54,325 bases of DNA from positions 1-54,325 of the forward strand of contig JAEZVB010000039.1 in the NCBI GenBank assembly GCA_023443285.1. Direction: 5' to 3'. Each line of letters starts with the position of its first letter. The stretch's first letter is position 1. A program made the position numbers and the translations under genes. Below are positions 40,926-48,065 of this stretch, piece after piece. The notes under the pieces were generated by a model that saw nothing but the letters and a program-made list of their open reading frames with translations, was not told the origin of the DNA and did not search any database. Source of the stretch: Bacillota bacterium (lineage in GTDB: Bacteria; Bacillota; Negativicutes; Sporomusales; Sporomusaceae).

Positions 40926-42203
40926 TTACTCTTGATTCTGTTGCTGTTCAGCAACATCACTGTCATTGGTTATACCCATTTTGTCAAACAACGTAAAGGC
41001 TAACCCCAGGATAATGGATACAATAGTCGCTAAGGCCATGCCTTTCAGCGTAACTGAACCAAAGGTCATATGAGCGCCGCTGACACCGATAATCAGGACA
41101 ACCGCTGTTAAAATCAGGTTACGCGAACGGTTATAGTCCACTTTTGATTCGACTAGTATCCGAACCCCGGAAGCGGCGATAACGCCAAACAGCAGGAGTG
41201 ATACGCCTCCCATAACCGGGGCGGGAATGCTTTGAATAAGGGCAGCCAATTTACCAACAAAAGATAAGATAATCGCCAGGACTGCAGCAAAGCCAATTAC
41301 CCAGACACTATAAACCCGCGATATCGCCATGACACCAATGTTTTCTCCATAGGTGGTATTGGGCGTAGAACCAAAGAAACCAGACAGCATAGTTGATAAG
41401 CCATTACCTAACAGTGACCGATGCAGACCTGGGGATTTTGACAAATCGCGTCCCACAATATTGCCGGTTACGACCAGATGGCCAATATGTTCAGCAATAA
41501 CTACCAGCGCTGCCGGAATGATAATTATGATCGCTTGCATATTGAATTCAGGTGCATAGAAGGTGGGCAGAGCAAACCAAGGTGTAGTTTGTACGGATGC
41601 CAGATTGACCATGCCTAATGCTAATGACAACGCATAACCGGCAACAATACCAATTAATATCGGAATGACAGCAAAAAAACCCCGGAACAATACCGAGCCA
41701 AGGATTGTTATTCCCAGAGTAAAGATCGAAACCATGATTGCTTGGGGATCTGGTGTCTTGGCCAGTAGACCCGCCATATCAGCGGCAACAGGAGCTAATT
41801 CCAGACCAATTATGGCAACAATGGCACCCATGGCTGCCGGCGGGAAGACAATATCAATCCATTTAGTTCCAATAACTCCAATACTTAACGCTACAATGGT
41901 AAAAATAAGACCGGCTGCAATAAAACCGCCAAGTGCGGCGCCATACCCGTATTGAGGCAATACCAAAAATACCGGAGATAAAAAAGCAAAGCTTGACCCA
42001 AGATAGGCCGGGATTTTTCCTTTAGTAATAAAAATGTAGAGCAGTGTGCCGATACCATTCCACAAGAGTACGGTTGCCGGATTAATTTTAAATAAAATCG
42101 GCACAAGTACAGTGGCACCAAACATGGCAAACAGGTGTTGCAGACTCAGCGGTAACGTTTCAATCATTGACAATTTTTCTTCCACTTGGATAGTGCGTCG
42201 CAT
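40926..42203 (-). CDS. uraA: Uracil/xanthine permease family transporter (NCS2)
   Basis: 425 aa with about 14 membrane segments of the UraA fold. Motifs: LPLSLQHLFAMFGATVLVP at the start, AYLGSSFAFLSP, and VIAEHIGHLVVTGNIVGRDL followed by NTTYGENIGVMAIS, where the substrate Glu residues of UraA lie. The match is to the uracil branch. ATG follows AAGGAGG by six bases. Strong promoter and a folded leader precede it. Imported uracil could feed upp at 16549-17175. Confidence 0.88.
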   Translation of the reverse strand: MRRTIQVEEKLSMIETLPLSLQHLFAMFGATVLVPILFKINPATVLLWNGIGTLLYIFITKGKIPAYLGSSFAFLSPVFLVLPQYGYGAALGGFIAAGLIFTIVALSIGVIGTKWIDIVFPPAAMGAIVAIIGLELAPVAADMAGLLAKTPDPQAIMVSIFTLGITILGSVLFRGFFAVIPILIGIVAGYALSLALGMVNLASVQTTPWFALPTFYAPEFNMQAIIIIIPAALVVIAEHIGHLVVTGNIVGRDLSKSPGLHRSLLGNGLSTMLSGFFGSTPNTTYGENIGVMAISRVYSVWVIGFAAVLAIILSFVGKLAALIQSIPAPVMGGVSLLLFGVIAASGVRILVESKVDYNRSRNLILTAVVLIIGVSGAHMTFGSVTLKGMALATIVSIILGLAFTLFDKMGITNDSDVAEQQQNQE

Positions 42204-42226
42204 GAAACTCCTCCTTAATACTAATT

Positions 42227-42295
42227 ACTTATCAGTGAGAGAGTACGCTTCCCGCATTTTTGCGGTTCGCAGCTTAGACAATATTATTGATAAGT
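42227..42295 (-). promoter_or_regulatory. Closed structured leader of uraA
   Basis: Ends are perfectly complementary: ACTTATCA and TGATAAGT. Inside is the hairpin CCGCA-TTTT-TGCGG (plus strand 42252-42265) flanked on the RNA by GCUGCGAA and GAAGC, resembling a kink-turn-like internal loop. The predicted transcription start (about 42296) lies exactly at its 5' end and the ribosome binding site just after its 3' end. No PyrR loop or purine riboswitch consensus is visible. Confidence 0.45.
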
Positions 42296-42302
42296 TCAAA
42301 TA

Positions 42303-42332
42303 ATTTTAAGCCCTCAGGGCAATTCTTGTCAA
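42303..42332 (-). promoter_or_regulatory. Promoter of uraA
   Basis: TTGACA (42327-42332), an 18-base spacer and TAAAAT (42303-42308). A sigma-A type promoter placing the start of the mRNA at the edge of the folded leader. Confidence 0.72.
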
Positions 42333-42356
42333 GATATGGAATGAAGGATTGTACTT

Positions 42357-43250
42357 TTACTCAACATTATTGTAGGGATCCCAATCACTCAAACGACTTA
42401 ATTGATGCTCAGCAACTTGCAGTTCCCGCAGCAATCGATCCTTATCCTTAGGTAAAGTACCAGCCAAACCCACATAATTAGAACTATGGGTGCTTCTAAA
42501 TAGACAGTGCTTGTCTGCGGGTAAGGAAATAGCACTTACTAATTGGTGGAGTTCAGCCATAATAGCCGCTGGCGGCAAAGCTACAAAATCGCCACGTTCA
42601 AATTGCTCTGCCAGTTGGCTGCCGCGATACAGCATAAGTGTCAAAGCACTCAACAGGCCGGGCTGAATGGCATTTACGGCCTGGCCTGTATGTAGGGCAT
42701 GACGATTGGAATAAGCCTGCCCGCCAAGACCGGCAATAACCATAACCGACAACTTGATCCCGGCAGCAATAATGCGCTGACCGGCTTCGACAGCTTGCGC
42801 TGCACTAACACCTTTATTAACCTGGCTTAACACAAGGTCATCGCCTGATTCTAATCCATAATACACTAGCCTCAGACCGGCTGCGCGAAGCGCGGCCAGT
42901 TCTGCTGGCAGCTTGTTCAGCATGTCCTTTGGACCGGCATAACAGGCTACCCGCTGCAACCGTGGAAAAGTTTGTCGCAGCACCTGCAATATGTCTAATA
43001 ATTTGTCTGTTGCCAGTACGAGCGCGTTGCCATCAGCCAAAAATATGCGCCGGATATGCCAGGCATAGGGCTTTGCAGCCTCAATCTGAGAAAGAACCTC
43101 TGCCATTGGCCGCGCCCGAAAAGTAACATTACGGTACATAGCACAAAAGCTACAGGCATTATGCGAACACCCCTGCGTTACCCGCAAAATGAAACTGTTG
43201 GCTTCACTGGGCGGTCGAAACACCGGCCCGTCAGCAATATCAAAATACAC
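42357..43250 (-). CDS. Radical SAM protein
   Basis: 297 aa. The cluster-binding cysteines are C28, C33 and C36 (TQGCSHNACSFC), a C-x4-C-x2-C spacing seen in the GCSxNxCxFCxMY branch of Elp3/HemN-like radical SAM proteins; the following AMYRNV agrees. GTG at 43248-43250, eight bases from AGAGG. Same direction as the molybdenum-hydroxylase maturation genes and 64 bases downstream of mocA. Reaction unknown; a role in the hydroxylase pathway is only suggested by position. Confidence 0.85.
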   Translation of the reverse strand: MYFDIADGPVFRPPSEANSFILRVTQGCSHNACSFCAMYRNVTFRARPMAEVLSQIEAAKPYAWHIRRIFLADGNALVLATDKLLDILQVLRQTFPRLQRVACYAGPKDMLNKLPAELAALRAAGLRLVYYGLESGDDLVLSQVNKGVSAAQAVEAGQRIIAAGIKLSVMVIAGLGGQAYSNRHALHTGQAVNAIQPGLLSALTLMLYRGSQLAEQFERGDFVALPPAAIMAELHQLVSAISLPADKHCLFRSTHSSNYVGLAGTLPKDKDRLLRELQVAEHQLSRLSDWDPYNNVE

Positions 43251-43314
43251 TACTATCGCCTCTTATTAAAAGTCTTAAATCATTAAGTAATTAAACCGTC
43301 CCCTACTGGGGAAT

Positions 43315-43920
43315 TTAAAATTCCTTCCAGCCACAGATTATTTTTTGGTATTCTTCCCAGGTATCAGCATCGTAAAAAGTTGACTTATCCGGCCAGTTTA
43401 CTTCCACAATCCGCCCCGGGTTAGCACGAATAATCTGCCTACCGCCGGTATCGCCGGTCAGTGCAGTTAGCGCGGGACGCCAAAAGTCCCCAAACAATAC
43501 CGGACTGTAGCGCTGCCCCTGATAGCAAGGAACAATAATGGCCTTATTACTGGTGGCTTGCATAAATTGAGCAATTAGCACCTCAAGCAGCGCAGGTGAT
43601 ATTAGCGGCTGATCACCCAACAAAAACATAATGCCGTCAAGCTCATGGGTTAACTGCCGCAACCCTAAGGTAACTGACGTAGATTGCCCTTGCTGCCTTT
43701 TGGCATTATAGATTGAGCGAATGTCCGCCGCCTGGCACAAGGCAGTTAATTCAGCCTCAGGTTCACCAATGACGGCAATACAATCAGCCCATAGTACACT
43801 GCGTACTGCTTTGAGCACATGGCTTAGCAAGGGTTGTCCAGCCAATGGCAATAATAATTTTTGCTGTCCCATACGACTGGCTGTACCTGCCGCCAAAATC
43901 ACTGCGCCAATTCTGCTCAC
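43315..43920 (-). CDS. mocA: Molybdenum cofactor cytidylyltransferase-like (MocA family)
   Basis: 201 aa nucleotidyltransferase. The N-terminus VILAAGTASRMGQQKLLLPLAG is the NTP-binding loop of the MobA/MocA family, and FLLGDQPLISPALLE is the metal/substrate motif. MocA makes molybdopterin cytosine dinucleotide, the cofactor form of bacterial xanthine dehydrogenases. GTG start overlaps the yqeC stop by four bases (GTGA). Confidence 0.88.
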   Translation of the reverse strand: MSRIGAVILAAGTASRMGQQKLLLPLAGQPLLSHVLKAVRSVLWADCIAVIGEPEAELTALCQAADIRSIYNAKRQQGQSTSVTLGLRQLTHELDGIMFLLGDQPLISPALLEVLIAQFMQATSNKAIIVPCYQGQRYSPVLFGDFWRPALTALTGDTGGRQIIRANPGRIVEVNWPDKSTFYDADTWEEYQKIICGWKEF

Positions 43921-44666
43921 AGCCTATACACCTCATCAGTCTGCATAGCACTGCCATAACCCGCAGTTACTACCACCCTGTCTATACTCACGTTAGCAAT
44001 CTTCACATAACCGGCAATTTGCTTGGCGGCCTCCCTGGCGTTTGCCGTGCCACCACCACTTAGCAGCAAAATCTTGCTGCCCCTGGCATATTGAAAAATC
44101 CCCTGTGTGTGTACGGCTAGTCTGGCTATATCTTGCCAACTAGCCTGCTCGCCCGGCTGTTTATTTATTATCTGGGTCACCAATTCCAGGCGATGGGTAT
44201 TGCCTGCTAGTAACGGCTGACCCAGGACACTTACATTTATGATGCCAACAGTTGTTGTAGTACTGGCAGGTATAAGCGGTTCCTGCTCACCTGGGGCTTT
44301 GATCAGACAACAGCGCGCCCCGTCAGCCTCAACCAAAATAGTGGCCTCTGGCAGCGCGGCGGCTAACTTGTCCACCCAGCTGGCCGGCAAACCAATTACC
44401 TTTTCACCTTCCTGCCGGGAAAACCAGGCAACCTGCTGCTTTCTTTCCAGTACTTGCCTGACCTTTGCTATACCGGTTGCCCATTCGTCCAGTACCACCA
44501 ACGGATACTGTGTTATCTGGCTATAAAACATTTTGGTAGTGCTGGTAACTACGACAGGCCTTAACTTTCTAGCAGCAGCCAGCGACTGCAGTAAAGAGGT
44601 CTTGCCGCCAGCGCCAACGCAGGCTACTATCCCCGGCTGCTTTATCCCCAACGCCTCAGTCAGCAT
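43917..44666 (-). CDS. yqeC: YqeC family protein, selenium-dependent hydroxylase maturation
   Basis: 249 aa. An N-terminal P-loop, IVACVGAGGKTSLLQSLA, is followed by VVTSTTKMFYSQ, LVEADGARCCLIKAPGEQEPLIPA, the YqeC signature. The family is linked by genomic association with selenium-dependent molybdenum hydroxylases. ATG at 44664-44666, six bases from AGGTGG, is chosen; it lies just after the upstream stop (44668). Its longer frame to 44729 overlaps xdhC-like coding. Confidence 0.88.
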   Translation of the reverse strand: MLTEALGIKQPGIVACVGAGGKTSLLQSLAAARKLRPVVVTSTTKMFYSQITQYPLVVLDEWATGIAKVRQVLERKQQVAWFSRQEGEKVIGLPASWVDKLAAALPEATILVEADGARCCLIKAPGEQEPLIPASTTTTVGIINVSVLGQPLLAGNTHRLELVTQIINKQPGEQASWQDIARLAVHTQGIFQYARGSKILLLSGGGTANAREAAKQIAGYVKIANVSIDRVVVTAGYGSAMQTDEVYRL

Positions 44667-44667
44667 G

Positions 44668-44979
44668 TTACACCACCTGAATAAATACTTCCATGCTCCC
44701 GCCGCAAGCCATCCCTTCATTAGCAGCATCCTCGCCGGTCATGGAAACCTTATAAGTAAACGAACGAGTTTCATCCAAGGCTGTGAGCGCCTGTAGCCTA
44801 ACCCCGGCTTCTGCACAACCGCCGCCAATAGTGCCTGTTACCCGGCCATCACGATACACCAGCATACTGGCTCCCGCTTTGCGCGGAGTCGAGCCGCGGG
44901 TGGCAATAATCGTGACAAGTGCCACCGGCTCGCCGGCCTGTTTTGCTGCCCAGACAGCCTGAACTATCGTATTCTCCAT
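44668..44979 (-). CDS. XdhC/CoxI N-terminal domain protein
   Basis: 103 aa. Matches only the XdhC_CoxI domain: VALVTIIATRGSTPRKAGASMLVYRDGRVTGTIGGGCAEAGV, with the conserved GGGC Cys, and MACGGSMEVFIQ at the end. XdhC proteins bind Moco and help sulfurate it before insertion into xanthine dehydrogenase. Starts one base after the stop of the next XdhC-like gene. The pair divides what is often one polypeptide. Confidence 0.88.
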   Translation of the reverse strand: MENTIVQAVWAAKQAGEPVALVTIIATRGSTPRKAGASMLVYRDGRVTGTIGGGCAEAGVRLQALTALDETRSFTYKVSMTGEDAANEGMACGGSMEVFIQVV

Positions 44980-45747
44980 CTACTTACACCTCCACTTGTC
45001 AGAAAGCGGCCGGCAGGTGGCCGAACGGTCAACCGCCACAATTTCAGCAACAATACTCAGAGCAATCTCAACCGGCGTTTCCGCGCCAATATCCAGACCA
45101 ATCGGCGCCCTGAGCCTTGCCAGCGCCGCTGGATCAATCCCGGTTTCAGTTAAAGAATTCAAAACAATTCTTACCCGGCCTTGGCTGCCAATCATGCCAA
45201 TATAGTTAGCCGGTTGATCAATCACAGCCTGCAAGCATTCCAGGTCAGAGCGATGCCCCCGGGTTACCACAATAATCGCCCCGAAGCTCGCCAACCTCAG
45301 TTCAGTCAGCGCTTGACCGAAGTGTTGGCATACTACCTGCTCTGCTTGCGGAAACCGCAGAGTATTGGCAAAATCCGGCCGGTCATCTACGACAGTGACA
45401 GCATAGCCAAGCTTATCCAACAGCATGCATAGTGGCTGGCTAATATGGCCGGCACCCAAAACAAGAGCCGAACGCCGCCGCGATAATTTATCCCAAAGCA
45501 GGCGATAATGATCGCCGCTATACTCCAGTTCCAGAATTAGTGGCTTTTTCCAGGGAGTGTTTGTTACCTGCTTTATAACAAGCTTGCTAAACCTAGCATC
45601 AACTAGTTCTCCCTGCCACTGGCCAACCTCTGCCAGCAACATTTGCCCCACACAGCCGGCTTGCTTATCAGGCGCACTTACTATTGTTATAATATCGGCA
45701 GTCTGTCCGGCGTCCGCCAGCTCCTTAAGCCGAGTAAAAATATCCAT
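44980..45747 (-). CDS. XdhC-like protein with Rossmann domain
   Basis: 255 aa. Residues about 95-240 form the XdhC C-terminal NAD(P)-binding-like domain: ALVLGAGHISQPLCMLLDKLGYAVTVVDDRPDF and ANYIGMIGSQGRVRIVL with RAPIGLDIGAETPVEIALSI. The first about 90 residues look like a degenerate XdhC_CoxI domain. With the adjacent 103-aa protein it probably forms the Moco chaperone. Overlaps yqeB by 23 bases. Confidence 0.88.
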   Translation of the reverse strand: MDIFTRLKELADAGQTADIITIVSAPDKQAGCVGQMLLAEVGQWQGELVDARFSKLVIKQVTNTPWKKPLILELEYSGDHYRLLWDKLSRRRSALVLGAGHISQPLCMLLDKLGYAVTVVDDRPDFANTLRFPQAEQVVCQHFGQALTELRLASFGAIIVVTRGHRSDLECLQAVIDQPANYIGMIGSQGRVRIVLNSLTETGIDPAALARLRAPIGLDIGAETPVEIALSIVAEIVAVDRSATCRPLSDKWRCK

Positions 45748-46540
45748 CTTTATCGTATCCCCCCAGGTGCAGCAGAGCTTCCAATACCCCGCCGCCTACG
45801 GCTCGCGCCTTGTCAGAAATACTATAGCAATGCTCACGCCGGCACCGCGGGTCAACATCACCGATTTTCAAATTCTCAGCAACGTCTATTCCTGATTGGA
45901 TCAAACCGCGAAGCACTCCAGAAATGGCTACACGAACCGGAATCCCTGCCACATGGCCGACAATCTCATCAGCAGCTACAGCATCGCCAATATCGTGGCA
46001 AGCTAAAAATATACCATCAGCCGGCGCCTTTATCAATCGCTCCAGCGTATAGCCGCCTACCTCACCCGGAATACCGGTATTGGCAATGGCCTGCCCCTGG
46101 TAAATTACCCGCCCTAATTCATGGCCGCGCATGGTCTCAACGACAGCGTGTACATCAACGCCTGCAGTAAAACCTGGTCCTACGCCAATAACTACCGGGG
46201 CATCAGAAAGGCTAGTGCCGGTATTACGCTTAGCGATAATGGCATCAATCACGGCTTGCGGCGAAAACCTTGTCACACACTGAGCCGCCTCATCGACTAC
46301 TACCGGAATACAGCCGTCTTTTAGCGTTCTTGCTACTTCTGTCTGCTTTACCAGCCTGGCTGTTACCCCTTCCACCATAACCTGTCCTGTTAGCACGGCA
46401 GAAGCAAAGGCAACTGTGCGTCTGACAACTGTGGGCGCCGAAATTTCTGTAATCATAACCGGAATCCGGCTCTGATACAGGCGGTGGGCTATGCCTGTTG
46501 CAATATCGCCGCCACCTTTAATTATCACTAAATTGCACAT
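45725..46540 (-). CDS. yqeB: YqeB-type selenium-dependent molybdenum hydroxylase maturation protein
   Basis: 271 aa. Recognised by LVIIKGGGDIATGIAHRLYQS at the start, RRTVAFASAVLTGQVMVEGVTA, VVIGVGPGFTAGVDVHAVVETMRGHELGRVIYQG and PGEVGGYTLERLIKAP. The family is called EF2563/YqeB and co-occurs with selD in genomes using labile selenium in molybdenum hydroxylases. Biochemical function is not established. A terminator-like hairpin separates it from the permease upstream. Confidence 0.88.
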   Translation of the reverse strand: MCNLVIIKGGGDIATGIAHRLYQSRIPVMITEISAPTVVRRTVAFASAVLTGQVMVEGVTARLVKQTEVARTLKDGCIPVVVDEAAQCVTRFSPQAVIDAIIAKRNTGTSLSDAPVVIGVGPGFTAGVDVHAVVETMRGHELGRVIYQGQAIANTGIPGEVGGYTLERLIKAPADGIFLACHDIGDAVAADEIVGHVAGIPVRVAISGVLRGLIQSGIDVAENLKIGDVDPRCRREHCYSISDKARAVGGGVLEALLHLGGYDKDGYFYSA

Positions 46541-46578
46541 AACGCTTGCTCCTAAAATCAGTTTCGAAATAATAAAAC

Positions 46579-46619
46579 AATAAAGGCGGCAACCACGCTC
46601 GGTGGCTGTCGCCTTTATT
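46579..46619 (-). terminator. Hairpin terminator between xanthine permease and yqeB
   Basis: AATAAAGGCG (46579-46588) pairs with CGCCTTTATT (46610-46619), and CCAC pairs with GTGG inside. The minus strand continues TTGTTTTATTATT. It could end most transcripts from the permease or act as partial terminator before the maturation genes. Confidence 0.82.
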
Positions 46620-46629
46620 ATTTCGCTAT

Positions 46630-47970
46630 TTAACCGATGTATTCCTGCTTACCAATGGCAGCCTCTCCCGGTTTATCGGTACCATTTAAAACCGCGTTCA
46701 AAATGATGGCAGTCACACTGCCGGCAGTTATGCCGCTATGGAGAATTACCTGAGCCCAGCTGGGGAAGTTATGATAAAAATTCGGAACAGCCAGTGTAAT
46801 CATACCTACGCCCATGCTTACAGCAACCACCATAATATTATGAGTTCCGTCAAATTGCACTTTAGATAAGGTCTTAATTCCGCTGGCCGCAACCATGCCG
46901 AACATGGCAATACCGGCTCCGCCTAATACCGGATTGGGAATCGCCGCAATAACGGCAGCCGCTTTCGGGAATAAACCTAACATAATCAAGATAGCACCGG
47001 CAGCAGCTACTACAAACCGGCTTTTAACCCTTGTCAAACCAACAAGGCCAACATTCTGCGCAAAAGCAGTGTAAGGGAAACTGTTCAGGATACCACCAAG
47101 AATTGTAGAAAAACCGTCAGCGCGCAGGCCTTTGGTCAAATCCTGCTGGGTAACAGGCTTCTCAATAATCTCACCAATTGCAATACAGTCGCCCGTAGTT
47201 TCAGTCATAACAACAAGCATAACCAAAATCATAGCAACAATTGAGGCAATATCAAAGGTTGGCATGCCAAACGCAAAGGGAGTGGTAACACCCATCCATG
47301 CCGCCGTAGAAACCTGCGAAAAATTAACCATGCCAAAAGGAATGGCAATCGCCGTACCCGCAAGTAGTCCTAACAAAACGGCAATATTGCTTATAAAACC
47401 TTTAAAGTAGCGGTAAAAGAAGAGTACAAGTATTAACGTAATAAGCGCCATAGAGATATACGGAAACGCAGCAAAATCTTTGGCTGCCGGATTACCACCA
47501 GCTGCCCAGCGAACTGCTACCGGCATCAGTGTGACACCAATAATGGTAATAATAGTACCGGTTACGACCGGTGGGAAGTAACGGATCAGACGGCTAAAAT
47601 AAGGGCTCATTAAATAAGTTACAAGACCGGCGACCATAATTGAACCGTAAATTCCTGTTAGACCATGTGTCTTGCCAATAATAATCATAGGCGTTACGGC
47701 CGCAAAGGTTACCCCTTGAATGACAGGCATCTTAATACCCATATTCCCAAAGCCAATAGTCTGAATGAGTGTCGCAATACCACAAGTAAATAGGTCGGCA
47801 TTAATCAGATAAATCAATTGTTCTTTGCTCAGCCCCAGGGCATTGGCGATAATGAGCGGCACTGCCACAGCTCCGGCATACATGGCCAACACATGCTGCA
47901 AGCCGTAGGTAAACAACTGGCCTAACGGCAGCATTTCATCCACTGGATGCTTTGATTGGTTTTCTTGCAT
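46630..47970 (-). CDS. Xanthine/purine permease (NCS2 family)
   Basis: 446 aa, about 14 membrane segments. LGQLFTYGLQHVLAMYAGAVAVPLIIANALGL at the start, PVIQGVTFAAVTPM, MTETTGDCIAIGEI and NSFPYTAFAQNVGLVGLTRVKSR are motifs of the xanthine/urate branch (PbuX/XanQ/UapA-like). ATG at 47968-47970 follows AGGAGG; the frame extends to 48033 without support. Its place between xanthine dehydrogenase subunits and maturation genes makes a purine substrate likely. Confidence 0.88.
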   Translation of the reverse strand: MQENQSKHPVDEMLPLGQLFTYGLQHVLAMYAGAVAVPLIIANALGLSKEQLIYLINADLFTCGIATLIQTIGFGNMGIKMPVIQGVTFAAVTPMIIIGKTHGLTGIYGSIMVAGLVTYLMSPYFSRLIRYFPPVVTGTIITIIGVTLMPVAVRWAAGGNPAAKDFAAFPYISMALITLILVLFFYRYFKGFISNIAVLLGLLAGTAIAIPFGMVNFSQVSTAAWMGVTTPFAFGMPTFDIASIVAMILVMLVVMTETTGDCIAIGEIIEKPVTQQDLTKGLRADGFSTILGGILNSFPYTAFAQNVGLVGLTRVKSRFVVAAAGAILIMLGLFPKAAAVIAAIPNPVLGGAGIAMFGMVAASGIKTLSKVQFDGTHNIMVVAVSMGVGMITLAVPNFYHNFPSWAQVILHSGITAGSVTAIILNAVLNGTDKPGEAAIGKQEYIG

Positions 47971-48065
47971 TACGTTTTTCTCCTCCTTTTTTCGGCTACG
48001 ATTCAGCGGGTATAAAAGCACCCTCGGAATCAATTTCCATTATATTTTTGGGGATTCATAATTAT

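Noticed and set aside
42227..42295. uraA leader as PyrR attenuator or purine riboswitch
   Set aside because: Neither the PyrR binding loop consensus nor the three-way purine aptamer core is present, and no terminator hairpin follows it.
44668..45747. xdhC broken by a frameshift
   Set aside because: Both halves have their own starts, abut cleanly, and the second protein has extra N-terminal sequence; a divided gene is more likely than a mutation.
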